Assembly: GCF_024305245.1 (NCBI RefSeq)
Contig: NZ_JAMWYX010000005.1
Span: 62,001-126,000, forward strand
DNA: 64,000 bases
Origin: Erythrobacter sp.
GTDB lineage: Bacteria > Pseudomonadota > Alphaproteobacteria > Sphingomonadales > Sphingomonadaceae
Reading direction: 5' to 3'
Both the position numbers and the translations under genes were made by a program. A model generated the notes under the pieces. It searched no databases and was not told where the DNA came from. It saw only the letters and a list, made by a program, of their open reading frames with translations. Shown here one piece after another: positions 52,845 through 62,089 of the stretch (position 1 is its first letter; each line of letters opens with the position of its first letter).

Positions 52845-55400
52845 ATGGACATTCGCACCACGAAGAGGCTTGCGCTTCTCGGCGTGACATCGGTCATTGC
52901 CCTGACCGCGTTCCCGACCACTGTTCTTGCTCAGGATGAAGAAGGCGCCGAGGAGGAGCAGCGCGGGCTATCCTCGATCATCGTTACCGCCCAGCGCCGT
53001 GAGGAAAGCGTACAGGACGTGCCGATCGCCATTACGGCTTTCGATGCACAGGAACTGCGCATCCGCGGGGCCGTGACGGCGCTGGACGTCGCGCAATTCG
53101 TGCCGAACCTCGTCGGGCTGAACAATACCGGCCTCGGCACCGCCAATTCGTATTACTTGCGCGGCATCGGCAATACCGAAAGCATCGCGACATTCGACCC
53201 GCCGATCGGCACTTATGTCGATGACATCTACATTTCGCGCCAGAACGCCAACAATCTGTCGCTGTTCGACGTCAACCGGATCGAGGTGCTGCGCGGACCG
53301 CAAGGAACGCTGTTCGGCCGCAACACAACCGGCGGGGCGATCAACGTCTTCCTGTCAGAACCGGATGATGAATTCGGTGGCTATGTCGAAGCAGGATATG
53401 GTTCGTATAACCAGTATCTCGCGCGCGCCTCGCTCGACATTCCCCTGGCCGACACCTTCGCGGTCAAGGTTTCGGGCTATTTCCAGGACGATGATGGTTG
53501 GGCGATCAACAACGTAACGGGTGAACGCACCAACGAGAATGACGGCTGGGGCGTGCGGCTCGGTCTGCGCGGCGAACTGTCGGATACGGTGCGCTGGACC
53601 GGCTCCTACATTCACACCTTCGCGGATTCGACCAACGCCCTCAATTTCGATTGCGACCCGGCCAACCCAAGCAACTGCGATGGCCGGTTCGTCGCGACCG
53701 GAATGACCGAGGGCGGAAACTTCATTAGCCCGGTCTTCGGTCCGCTGGTAAGCGGCGACAAGGCCAATTTCGGCCTTGGCAACGAAGCGACGATGGATTT
53801 CATCTCGTCCAATCTCGAAGTCGAGTTGTCGCCCGACTGGACCGTGAACATTATCACTGGCTTCGTCGACATAGCTCAGGATTTTGCGCTCGATTTTGCC
53901 GACGGTCGCGGCCTGCCGACGATCGCCAATCCGGTTCCTCCGGTAACCGGCTTCACCTATGGCGGGTTCTCCATCGTCAATGAAGGCACGCACACCCAGA
54001 TTACGCAGGAAGTGAAATTCACCGGTTCGATCGGCAACGGGCTGATCGATCTGGTTGGCGGCGTGTTCTACTTCTACGAAGAGAACGAAACGGATTTTGC
54101 GGATATTTTCTCGCTGAATCTCGGCCCGGCCGGCCCGCCGCCCGATGGCTTCCCGCTGCTGCTGGCCGACCGCACGATCGACAATACCGCAGAGGCCTGG
54201 GCAGGCTATCTGCAGGCTGACATTAACCTGACCGATGCGCTGACGGTAACGGCGGGTGTCCGCTACACCGACGAAACCAAGACATTCTCGATCCGTGACA
54301 ACCGCACGCCCATCGGCAACAATCTTTGCTCGGCGCCAAACCAGTTCGGCCCGTCGACCTGCATCATCGACACCAATCTCGTGGCGCCCAATGGCGTGCA
54401 GATCCCGACCGAACAATCTGTCGGATTGTGGACCCCGCGTTTTGCGATCAACTATGCCGTGAACGATGATGTGATGCTTTTTGCCAGCGCCACGCGCGGC
54501 TTCAAGTCGGGCGGCTGGAACGCGCGCGGCACCGCACCGGGCGAATTGTTCCCGTTCGGCCCGGAAACCGCATGGAGCTATGAAGCGGGCGCCAAGACCG
54601 AGCTGTTCGACCGGCTCATTCGGCTCAACGTCACCGGATTCTGGCTCGACGTGCAGGACCTGCAAACCCCGTCCGCTTTCGTGCGCGACAATGGCTCGCT
54701 TGCGTTCATCACCCGCAACTTCGCCGATTACAAGAACAAGGGTGTCGAAGTCGAGATTACCGCGGTTCCGGCTGATGGCCTCAATCTGTTCGCGGCGATC
54801 GGGTATCAGGACGACGAATACGGCATCGATGCGAATGCCCCGGAGTTCGACGAATTCGGCATCCAGTCGGTCGCCGCGCAACAGGCCGACTGTCTCGGAC
54901 AGCTCGCCACTGGTCTGCTTCCGAATGCAACCGGGACAGACAACGCCGCAGCCTGCGGCGTCGGCATCGTTTCCCCCGACGGTTCGATCTCGACCCCGGT
55001 TCGCACCCCCGACTGGACGGTCGCGATCGGCGGCAGTTACGCAATGGAAATGGGCGACTTTACCCTGACCCCGGCCATCAACGCCAACTGGCGCAGCGAA
55101 AGCGAGGTCGGCACCAGCGAGGTGACGCTCTTCGATCAGGCGGTAACCGGACCGTCGGGCACGGTATTCCCGAGCAACACGCTCGGCCTCGGAGACCCGA
55201 TCGACCCGGCGACAGGTTCGCTCAGCCCGTCGCGCTGGATCGTCAACGCCACGCTCACGCTCAGCAATGTCGCAGGATGGGCGCTGGCGGCCGAATGCCG
55301 GAATTGTTTCGATGAGGAAGCGGTCGAATCCTCGCTCGCCAACTTTGCCTATCTGAACCCGCCGCGCACCTGGATGATACGGGCGCGCCACGATTTCTGA
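52845..55400 (+). CDS. TonB-dependent outer-membrane receptor
   Basis: An 851-residue receptor, first gene of the eight-gene plus-strand unit. The signal peptide is MDIRTTKRLALLGVTSVIAL plus TAFPTTVLAQ. After an acidic linker comes the TonB-box-like SSIIVTAQRREESVQDVPI, the plug (YLRGIGNTESIATFDPPIGTYVD, RIEVLRGPQGTLFGRNTTGG in outline) and the barrel, ending with RARHDF. GGAGG lies 11-12 nt upstream of the ATG. Two operators lie upstream. With the MFS transporter in the same unit it gives a full import path for an organic compound. Confidence 0.94.
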   Translation: MDIRTTKRLALLGVTSVIALTAFPTTVLAQDEEGAEEEQRGLSSIIVTAQRREESVQDVPIAITAFDAQELRIRGAVTALDVAQFVPNLVGLNNTGLGTANSYYLRGIGNTESIATFDPPIGTYVDDIYISRQNANNLSLFDVNRIEVLRGPQGTLFGRNTTGGAINVFLSEPDDEFGGYVEAGYGSYNQYLARASLDIPLADTFAVKVSGYFQDDDGWAINNVTGERTNENDGWGVRLGLRGELSDTVRWTGSYIHTFADSTNALNFDCDPANPSNCDGRFVATGMTEGGNFISPVFGPLVSGDKANFGLGNEATMDFISSNLEVELSPDWTVNIITGFVDIAQDFALDFADGRGLPTIANPVPPVTGFTYGGFSIVNEGTHTQITQEVKFTGSIGNGLIDLVGGVFYFYEENETDFADIFSLNLGPAGPPPDGFPLLLADRTIDNTAEAWAGYLQADINLTDALTVTAGVRYTDETKTFSIRDNRTPIGNNLCSAPNQFGPSTCIIDTNLVAPNGVQIPTEQSVGLWTPRFAINYAVNDDVMLFASATRGFKSGGWNARGTAPGELFPFGPETAWSYEAGAKTELFDRLIRLNVTGFWLDVQDLQTPSAFVRDNGSLAFITRNFADYKNKGVEVEITAVPADGLNLFAAIGYQDDEYGIDANAPEFDEFGIQSVAAQQADCLGQLATGLLPNATGTDNAAACGVGIVSPDGSISTPVRTPDWTVAIGGSYAMEMGDFTLTPAINANWRSESEVGTSEVTLFDQAVTGPSGTVFPSNTLGLGDPIDPATGSLSPSRWIVNATLTLSNVAGWALAAECRNCFDEEAVESSLANFAYLNPPRTWMIRARHDF

Positions 55401-55430
55401 TCCCAGTCAAGGAGCCGACACGGCGTTGAA

Positions 55431-56501
55431 ATGGCTGTGAAAGCATACCGATGGAAACCAATTGCGGCGGCGGCGCTCAGCGTCGCCGCCAGCGTGTTCG
55501 CACCGTCCGCAGCAGCGCTCGCCAACGTCGCGCCGACCGCGAGCGATTATGGCGTCGCTCCGTGGACCGAGGCCATCGTCAGCGTCAGCGATCTCGAGCA
55601 GAGTTCGCAATGGCTGGTAGAGGACGGGGGCTGGCGCATTGTAGCGAAAGGCGCAATCAATCGCGCAGAGCTTGATTACTGGCACCTGCCAGCATCGGTT
55701 TCCGGAGCATTCCTGAAAATCTGCGCGCCCGAGACCCGCGCCGGTTGCATACGTTATGTCCGGTTTGACGGAGCAAAAGGCCAGCGCCCCATCCGTCTTG
55801 CCGCGAGACCATGGGACACAGGCGGCATCTTCTCGGTTATGCTGCGCAGCGATGATACCCAAGCACTGTTCGACGCTGCGATAGCGCGCGGCTGGTGGGC
55901 GGAAAGCCAGCCCTATGCGTTCAGCTTCGCCGGATCGGACTTGCTCAACGTCGTTATCCGTGGGCCGCACGGGGTCAACTACGCCCTTTATCAGCGCAAT
56001 TCGCCGCCCTTCACCGGCTTTCGTGTCGGCCGGTTGAGCCAGGCCTTCAACACGATGCGGATGGTCAGGGATCAGCCTGCCAGTGTGGCGTGGTATCGCG
56101 ACCGGCTGGGACTGAAGACGCTGTTCGATGCGCCGTTCACCGATCCCGAGCCGCGGGCCAACAATTTCTCCGTACCCGCCAATCTGGCTACAAAACTGGT
56201 TCGCCGGGCGGCGGTCGTGCAGCCCGTGCTGCCGGGCGAGGACGGGCGGATCGAACTGATGCAGTTCGAAGGGTTCGAGGGCCGGGATTACGCCGTCCAC
56301 GCATCGCCGCCCAACCTCGGCATCATCTCGGTGCGCTATTCGGTGCGCGACCTTTCGGCTTACACGTCCTTCCTTAAAGGGAACGGGGTCGCTCCGGTCT
56401 ATGCGGACGAAGGGGTTGCGATTGCCGGCACCGGCACCGCGGACATCGTCGCGGTGCGCGATCCCGACGGAAACCTGACAGAATTCTACCATGTCCACTA
56501 A
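55431..56501 (+). CDS. Exported VOC family protein
   Basis: A 356-residue two-module VOC-fold protein with an N-terminal signal peptide (AVKAYRWKPIAAAALSVAA, then SVFAPSAAALA). Modules lie at about residues 40-190 (TEAIVSVSDLEQSSQWLVED) and 200-350 (MRMVRDQPASVAWYRDRLGLKTLF). An exported VOC enzyme is unusual. It may act on the substrate in the periplasm, or be a binding protein. RIELMQFEGFEGRDYAV and DPDGNLTEFYHV look like metal-ligand strands (Glu/His) of the second module. It lies 30 nt after the receptor and overlaps the next gene by 11 nt; its AAGGAG is unusually far (16 nt). Confidence 0.85.
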   Translation: MAVKAYRWKPIAAAALSVAASVFAPSAAALANVAPTASDYGVAPWTEAIVSVSDLEQSSQWLVEDGGWRIVAKGAINRAELDYWHLPASVSGAFLKICAPETRAGCIRYVRFDGAKGQRPIRLAARPWDTGGIFSVMLRSDDTQALFDAAIARGWWAESQPYAFSFAGSDLLNVVIRGPHGVNYALYQRNSPPFTGFRVGRLSQAFNTMRMVRDQPASVAWYRDRLGLKTLFDAPFTDPEPRANNFSVPANLATKLVRRAAVVQPVLPGEDGRIELMQFEGFEGRDYAVHASPPNLGIISVRYSVRDLSAYTSFLKGNGVAPVYADEGVAIAGTGTADIVAVRDPDGNLTEFYHVH

Positions 56502-57315
56502 CCTGCCGCCCGGATCCCGCCCGCGCGATTTCGTGCTTGTGCACGGCGCATGGCATGGCGGCTGGTGCTGGGAGTTGGTGCGCGAACGGATCGAGGCCGC
56601 AGGGCACCGCGTCCACACGCCAACCCTGCCCGGCCTCGGCGACCGGGCGGACGAACTTGATGCGGCCATCGGCCTTGCCGATCACATCGCCGACGTGACG
56701 GACTATATCGCCGCGCGCGACCTCCGGGACATTGTGCTCGCGGGCCATTCCTATGGCGGGATGGTGATCACCGGGGTGGCCGACGCGCTCAAATCGCGGA
56801 TTGCCCATATCCTCTATCTCGATGCCGCCCTGCCAGAGAATGGCCAGAGCATGATCAGCTACGGCACGCCCCGCCCGCCCGAAGCAATTGCCGCAACCGA
56901 AGCGGGATTGCGCAGCCGCGCGCCTGACGGCATCGCCATGGCAGCTTTGCCTCCCCCGCTGCTCGGCATCCCGGCAAGCCATCCGTTGCACGATGACGTT
57001 GCCGCGCAGCTGACCCCGCACCCGCTCAAGACCTGGCTCGACACGATCCGATTGGTGAACGGCGGCCCGGCCGGCCTGCCGCGCACCTACGTCCATTGCA
57101 CCGCGCCCGTAATGGCGCACACGCAGTTCCCCGCCATCGCCCGGATGGCAAAAGCCGATCCGGACTGGGACTATGCCGAACTCGCCACCGGACACGAAGC
57201 GATGCTGACCGCCCCCGGCGACGTGGCAAAGCTGTTGCTGGACAGGCTCGCCCCGCTGCGTCACCCTCGCGCGCAGTCACACCGACCACAAGCAACCGCA
57301 CAGGAGCAAGCGTGA
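56491..57315 (+). CDS. Alpha/beta hydrolase (methyl-esterase/hydroxynitrile-lyase-like)
   Basis: A 274-residue alpha/beta hydrolase. The oxyanion loop is VHGAWHGGWCWE; the nucleophile Ser is in LAGHSYGGMVI; the catalytic His is in LATGHEAML. Asp in LYLDAALPE is a conserved structural acid. HGAWHGGW plus GHSYGG is the pattern of plant-type salicylate or polyneuridine-aldehyde esterase and bacterial EstC enzymes. It probably cleaves an ester of the imported compound. No signal peptide. It overlaps the VOC gene by 11 nt and the MFS gene by 4 nt (GTGA). Confidence 0.9.
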   Translation: MSTNLPPGSRPRDFVLVHGAWHGGWCWELVRERIEAAGHRVHTPTLPGLGDRADELDAAIGLADHIADVTDYIAARDLRDIVLAGHSYGGMVITGVADALKSRIAHILYLDAALPENGQSMISYGTPRPPEAIAATEAGLRSRAPDGIAMAALPPPLLGIPASHPLHDDVAAQLTPHPLKTWLDTIRLVNGGPAGLPRTYVHCTAPVMAHTQFPAIARMAKADPDWDYAELATGHEAMLTAPGDVAKLLLDRLAPLRHPRAQSHRPQATAQEQA

Positions 57316-58622
57316 CCGCAGAGCAAATCAAGGCCGCAGGCGGACCCGCAGACCTGCGCGGCGAATTCGCCAAAGGTTGGAAAGTCCTGCTGGCTGCCAC
57401 GCTCGGGGTGATGTGCGGTGCCTCGCCCATTCCCTATGCGATTGTCGGGTTCACGGCGAAACCACTCAAGGAAGAATTCGGCTGGAGCCAGACCGAAGCT
57501 GTCCTGCCGATCACCATTTTCGGCGTGATCGCCGCCCTTCTTGCACCGCTGTTCGGGTGGATGGCCGACCGGTTCGGCGTGCGCCCGGTGGCCTTGTGGT
57601 CGCTGTTCGGATTTGCTGCCGCGTTCGGGGCAATTTCGCTGACGCCGTCCAATGATGGCGGGTTGGCGATGTCGGTATACTACGGGTTCTGGGTGCTGCT
57701 CGGCCTCATAGGGATCGGATCGACCCCGGTCACTTGGAGCCGCGCGATTAATCTGTGGTTCTACAGGAATCGCGGTCTGGCGCTCGGTATAATGCTGACC
57801 GGCACCAGCTTTACCGCGATGTTGATCCCGCAAGTAGCCGTCCGGATCATCGAGGCATTCGGCTGGCGCAGCATGTTCGCGGTACTCGCGCTGCTTCCGA
57901 TTGCGGCCTTGATCATTGCCTACTTCCTGTTCCGCGAACCATCGCGCGAAGAGCGGCCCAGAGCGATCGAAGGGACAAGCGGCAACCTCACCGGGGTCAC
58001 GCTGGGCACTGCACTGAAAGACTACCGGTTCTGGTTGATCTGGGCCTCGATCGCATTGATCGCGCTGAGTTTCGGCGGTGCCTATATCAACATGGCGACC
58101 ATCGTCGACCAGCGTGGCATTGATGCAAGAGGCGCCGCCAGCGTGATCACCGTGCTGGCGATCGGCATTTTTGCGGGCCGCATCATCACAGGCGCGCTGC
58201 TCGATCAGTTCTGGCAGGGTTTCGTCGCGTTCCCGCTGTTGTGCCTGCCCGCCATATCCGCGTTTCTGCTGCTCGATCCGGAACTGACCTTGGTGCTTGC
58301 CATGGCGGCGGGCTTTTTCCTCGGCTTTGCCGCAGGGGCCGAAAGCGATCTCATCGCCTACCTGACCGGCCGCTATTTCGGGATGGCGCATTACGGCAAG
58401 ATCTATGGAATGCTGTATATGCCCTTCGGGCTGTTTTCCGCCGGCTCGCCGGTTGTCTATGCCTTGACCTTCGACCGGACCGGCAGCTTCGATCCGGTGC
58501 TGGAACTGGCGATTGGAGCGTTCATCATCGGCGGCGCGCTGCTGCTGCTGCTGGGGCGCTATCCCGATGACTTCCCCGAAGCCGAAACCGACCGCCCAGA
58601 AGCAGGAATGGAGCCCGCCTGA
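57312..58622 (+). CDS. MFS transporter, oxalate/formate-antiporter-like
   Basis: A 436-residue major facilitator with twelve hydrophobic segments. GWMADRFGVRPV is the conserved loop 2-3 motif, WFYRNRGLALGIMLTGTSF is typical of the OxlT/monocarboxylate branch. The GTG at 57312 overlaps the hydrolase stop, with GGAG 6 nt before it; a longer ATG-start frame would extend into the hydrolase gene. It would carry an organic acid or the hydrolysed product across the inner membrane. Next gene overlaps by 1 nt. Confidence 0.92.
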   Translation: MTAEQIKAAGGPADLRGEFAKGWKVLLAATLGVMCGASPIPYAIVGFTAKPLKEEFGWSQTEAVLPITIFGVIAALLAPLFGWMADRFGVRPVALWSLFGFAAAFGAISLTPSNDGGLAMSVYYGFWVLLGLIGIGSTPVTWSRAINLWFYRNRGLALGIMLTGTSFTAMLIPQVAVRIIEAFGWRSMFAVLALLPIAALIIAYFLFREPSREERPRAIEGTSGNLTGVTLGTALKDYRFWLIWASIALIALSFGGAYINMATIVDQRGIDARGAASVITVLAIGIFAGRIITGALLDQFWQGFVAFPLLCLPAISAFLLLDPELTLVLAMAAGFFLGFAAGAESDLIAYLTGRYFGMAHYGKIYGMLYMPFGLFSAGSPVVYALTFDRTGSFDPVLELAIGAFIIGGALLLLLGRYPDDFPEAETDRPEAGMEPA

Positions 58623-60226
58623 TGGCCACCCTTGCCCATGACAATCCCCTCGCCCCGGTGCGGCAGGCCGTCAACGCCGCCGCACTCTTGGCCGACGAAG
58701 CCGCGCTGGCGCTCTACAGCCATGACGTGCTCACCCACGGCGAACGACCGCTGGCGGTGTTCCGTCCGTCCAGCATAGCTGAACTCGCCGCCGGGATCGG
58801 TGCGGCCACCGCAGCCGGGATCGCCATCGTCCCGCGCGGCGGAGGGATGAGTTACACCGGCGGCTATCTCTACAACGGCGGGCCGTTCCTGCTGGTGGAT
58901 ACCGCGGCGCTCGATACGATCATCGATATCGACGAAACCGACATGATCGCCACGGTCGAGGCCGGCGTAAGCTGGGACAAGCTGCACCGCGCGCTCGCAC
59001 CGCGCGGATTGCGGGTGCTGGCGTGGGGCACGCTGTCGGGCATCCGCGCCACGGTGGGCGGCGGGATGAGCCAGAACGGCATCTTCTGGGGAGCGCGCAA
59101 TGGCACAGCGGCCGACAGCGCGATCAGCTTCGACGTGGTGCTGGCCGACGGGACGATCATCTCAACCGGCGCGGACTTCTTCCGCCCCTACGGCCCTGAC
59201 CTCACCAGCCTGTTCGCCGCCGATTGCGGTGCTTTCGGGGTCAAGGCGCGGGTGCGGCTGAAGCTGGTGCGCGAGGCGACCGCCTTTGCCTATGGCTCGT
59301 TCAGCTTCGACCGCCACGATGCGCTGCTCGCCGCGATGAGCGCGATTGCGCGGGCAGAACTTGCAGCGGAAAGTTTCGCCTTCGATCCGTTCCTGCAAGC
59401 CCAGCGGATGAAGCGCGATACGCTGCTGGGTGATGCAAAGCAGCTCGGCAACATGCTCAAGGCCGAGGCGAAATCGGGCGGCATATTCAAGGCGATGAAG
59501 GAAGGCGCGAAGGTCGCGCTCGCCGGACGATCATTCCTCGACGGGGTGCCGTTCAGCCTGCACTGCATCGCCGATGGACGCCATCAGGGCGCTGTCGATG
59601 CCGATATGCGGGCGATCGATGCGATCGTGCGCGAACATGGCGGCAGCGTGGTTGAAAACTCGATCCCGAAGATCCTGCGCGCCAACCCCTTCCCGCCGCC
59701 CAACTCGATGCTCGGGCCGGAGGGTGAACGCTGGGTGCCGGTGCACGGCTTCCTGCCGCATTCGCGCCTGATTGCAGCGTGGGAACGGTTACAGGCGCTG
59801 TGGGATGCCCACGCCGACGAGATGGCCCGCCTGAAAGTCGAAACCGGCGCATTGATCGCAGCGACTGGGCGCACGTCGTGCCTGATCGAACCGGTGTTTT
59901 TCTGGCCGGGCGAACAGAACCCCCTGCACGCGCACGCGGTCGAAACCGATCACCTCGCGCGGCTGCCGAAAATGGCCGACAGCCCCGAAGCGACCGCGCT
60001 GGTGGAACGATTAAAGGCCGAAGTCATCGCGATCTTTCAGGAGTTCGGCGCCATTCACCTGCAGATCGCCCGCACCTACCCGCTGCGCGCCCGCCACGAT
60101 ACCGCCGGATGGGATATCCTGCGCGCGCTCAAGCAGCAGGTCGATCCCAAGGGGCTGATGAACCCCGGCTCGCTGGGGCTTGGGCCTGAGGCTGGGGTGA
60201 GGCCGGGCATTGATGCCGCTGATTGA
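58622..60226 (+). CDS. FAD-linked oxidase (PCMH/VAO family)
   Basis: A 534-residue FAD-dependent oxidase or dehydrogenase of the VAO/PCMH superfamily. The FAD-binding half has FRPSSIAELAAGIGAATAAG, VPRGGGMSYTGG and ATVEAGVSWDKLH; VGGGMSQNGIFWGARNGTAAD is the usual second loop. The C-terminus DPKGLMNPGSLGLG is typical of GlcD/4-cresol-dehydrogenase relatives. No His or Cys for covalent flavin can be assigned. It likely oxidises an alcohol, hydroxy acid or phenol-type intermediate. Start overlaps the MFS stop by 1 nt. Confidence 0.9.
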   Translation: MATLAHDNPLAPVRQAVNAAALLADEAALALYSHDVLTHGERPLAVFRPSSIAELAAGIGAATAAGIAIVPRGGGMSYTGGYLYNGGPFLLVDTAALDTIIDIDETDMIATVEAGVSWDKLHRALAPRGLRVLAWGTLSGIRATVGGGMSQNGIFWGARNGTAADSAISFDVVLADGTIISTGADFFRPYGPDLTSLFAADCGAFGVKARVRLKLVREATAFAYGSFSFDRHDALLAAMSAIARAELAAESFAFDPFLQAQRMKRDTLLGDAKQLGNMLKAEAKSGGIFKAMKEGAKVALAGRSFLDGVPFSLHCIADGRHQGAVDADMRAIDAIVREHGGSVVENSIPKILRANPFPPPNSMLGPEGERWVPVHGFLPHSRLIAAWERLQALWDAHADEMARLKVETGALIAATGRTSCLIEPVFFWPGEQNPLHAHAVETDHLARLPKMADSPEATALVERLKAEVIAIFQEFGAIHLQIARTYPLRARHDTAGWDILRALKQQVDPKGLMNPGSLGLGPEAGVRPGIDAAD

Positions 60227-61367
60227 CCGGCGCCGCACGCTTGCCGCAGGCTTGGGCGCAGCTGCGCTCGCCCGCGCGCACATCGCATTCGCCCAAGGAG
60301 ACGACGTGACCGACACTGCCCCTTTTTCCGCGATGGCGATGCAACTGACCGCGCGCTCGCTGGAACGCCTGCCCGATACCGCCAGAGCGCGCGCCGCGAT
60401 CCTTGCCCACATTGCCGAGATCGAAGCGCAAATCCGCACCAGTGCGATCTTCGTCGCGCAATATTCGGGCAAGCCGGTCAAGCTGGTGGTTCTGCCCGAA
60501 TACCTCTTCACCTCCTATCCGGGGCGCATTGCGGTCCCCGACTTCGCCGCGCGGGTCGGGTTTGCCGCCGATGGCCCGGAATATGCCGCACTCGGCGAAG
60601 TGGCCGGGCGGTTGGGCATGTTCCTTGCGGGCAATGCTTACGAGACCGACACTGCTTTTCCCGACTTCTACTTCCAGACCAGCTTCATCGTCGCGCCTTC
60701 GGGCGAAGTCGTGCTGCGCTATCGCCGTCTGCTGTCGATGTTCGCGCCTTCCCCGCATGACGTGTGGGAGGCCTATCTCGACAAATACGGCATCGAAGGC
60801 GTGTTCCCGGTCGCGCGCACGGAGATTGGCAATCTCGCCTGCATTGCCAGCGAGGAGATCCTCTACCCCGAAATCGCCCGCGCGCTGGCGCTGCGCGGAG
60901 CGGAGGTGTTCTGCCACTCCTCCTCCGAAATCGGATCGCCGCTCGCCACCAACAAGGACATCGCCAAGCAAGCGCGCGCATTCGAAAATCTTGCCTACGT
61001 CGTGTCGGCCAACACCGCAGGCATTTCCGGCACGGCGATGCCGCTCGCCTCGGCCGACGGGAACAGCCAGGTGGTCGACTGGAAAGGACGCATCGTGGCG
61101 CAATCGGGCGACGGGGAGACCTTCACCGCCTTCGCCGCGCTCGACCTTGGCGCCTTGCGCGCGGCGCGCCGCACTCCGGCCATGACCAATTATCTCGCTC
61201 GCCAGCGCCCGGCGCTGTTCGCGCAGGCCTATGCCGCGGCTGCCGATCCGTTCCAAGGGCCGAACGGCATGATCGAAGGCGGCAGCCCTGCCATTCCCGA
61301 CCGCGATTATTTCCGCCGCGCGCAGGAAGCGGTGATCGAGCGACTTTCCAAGGCAGGAGTGATCTGA
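60213..61367 (+). CDS. Tat-exported carbon-nitrogen hydrolase (nitrilase superfamily)
   Basis: A 384-residue nitrilase-fold protein. The N-terminus has a twin-arginine signal (IDRRRTLAAGLGAAALARAH) ending near Ala-Gln, so it is probably exported folded to the periplasm. Catalytic Glu is in VVLPEYLF and Cys in NLACIASEEILYPE; the place of the catalytic Lys (YRK in relatives) is Arg (LRYRRLLS). It may still hydrolyse an amide or nitrile, or be a divergent member. The ATG at 60213 gives a 14-nt overlap with the FAD-oxidase gene; its stop overlaps the next start by 1 nt. Confidence 0.85.
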   Translation: MPLIDRRRTLAAGLGAAALARAHIAFAQGDDVTDTAPFSAMAMQLTARSLERLPDTARARAAILAHIAEIEAQIRTSAIFVAQYSGKPVKLVVLPEYLFTSYPGRIAVPDFAARVGFAADGPEYAALGEVAGRLGMFLAGNAYETDTAFPDFYFQTSFIVAPSGEVVLRYRRLLSMFAPSPHDVWEAYLDKYGIEGVFPVARTEIGNLACIASEEILYPEIARALALRGAEVFCHSSSEIGSPLATNKDIAKQARAFENLAYVVSANTAGISGTAMPLASADGNSQVVDWKGRIVAQSGDGETFTAFAALDLGALRAARRTPAMTNYLARQRPALFAQAYAAAADPFQGPNGMIEGGSPAIPDRDYFRRAQEAVIERLSKAGVI

Positions 61368-62089
61368 TGCAGCACCGCACCGTCAGCGGAAAGGTCCGCT
61401 ATCTCTCGATGAAGCCGGGGCGCGAGGGCACCGAGCGCGGTCGCGAGAATTTCACCTTCACCCATCACGCCGACGGTTCGGTGATCATGAGCGCGCATTG
61501 CGAGATCGAGGAGCCCGATCCCACGGTGATGCGTGACATCATCTGCCATATCGGGCCGGACCGGATGCCCCGTAACCTGCTCGTCCACCTCACCGTGGAC
61601 GATGCCTTCCTCGGGTCGGGTTGGATGAACTACGATCCCGCCAAGGGGACGATCTGCTGCGAGAGCGACAGCCCGGCGCTGGGCCGCCATTCGGAAGAGC
61701 GCGCCGCGGGAGAGTTCGATGCTTTCGGCACCCATCCGGTGGTGGGCGACGGCTTTTCGACTCGCCTCATGGACCACACGCAAGGGCCAAACCGGCGGCG
61801 GCTGCGGTTCTTCCTCCCCTCGCCCGACCATCGCGGCGCGACCGCTCCGCAGATCGCCGAGGTCACGATGACGATGGAATATGTCGGCGAGGAGGAAAAG
61901 ACCGTCCCCGCCGGCACCTTTCTGTGTCGCCACTTCCGCTATGTCGATGACAGCGAGGGCGGTATGGGCGGCGAGCGCCATCCCGATTACGACATGTGGG
62001 TGACCGCCGACGACAACAACATCCTCGTCTATGGCTCTATCGACGGCTACATGATGAACCGCTACGAGCTGGTCGAGCTGGATCGCTGA
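61367..62089 (+). CDS. Hypothetical protein, beta-barrel-like
   Basis: A 240-residue soluble protein without signal peptide. The pattern is beta-rich with a late strand IAEVTMTMEYVGEEEKTVPAG, then TFLCRHFRYV; the phrase VPAGTF-x-CRHF is like that of DUF3108-type or lipocalin-like domains, which is a low-confidence comparison. Its function is unknown; it may bind a hydrophobic intermediate. It is co-translated with the nitrilase-like gene (TGATG overlap) and with the monooxygenase (TGATG). Thus it belongs to the pathway unit. Confidence 0.8.
   Translation: MQHRTVSGKVRYLSMKPGREGTERGRENFTFTHHADGSVIMSAHCEIEEPDPTVMRDIICHIGPDRMPRNLLVHLTVDDAFLGSGWMNYDPAKGTICCESDSPALGRHSEERAAGEFDAFGTHPVVGDGFSTRLMDHTQGPNRRRLRFFLPSPDHRGATAPQIAEVTMTMEYVGEEEKTVPAGTFLCRHFRYVDDSEGGMGGERHPDYDMWVTADDNNILVYGSIDGYMMNRYELVELDR

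Noticed and set aside
53355-55391. 678-codon antisense frame across the second TonB receptor
   Set aside because: Same reason; Arg/Glu/Val-rich shadow without motifs.
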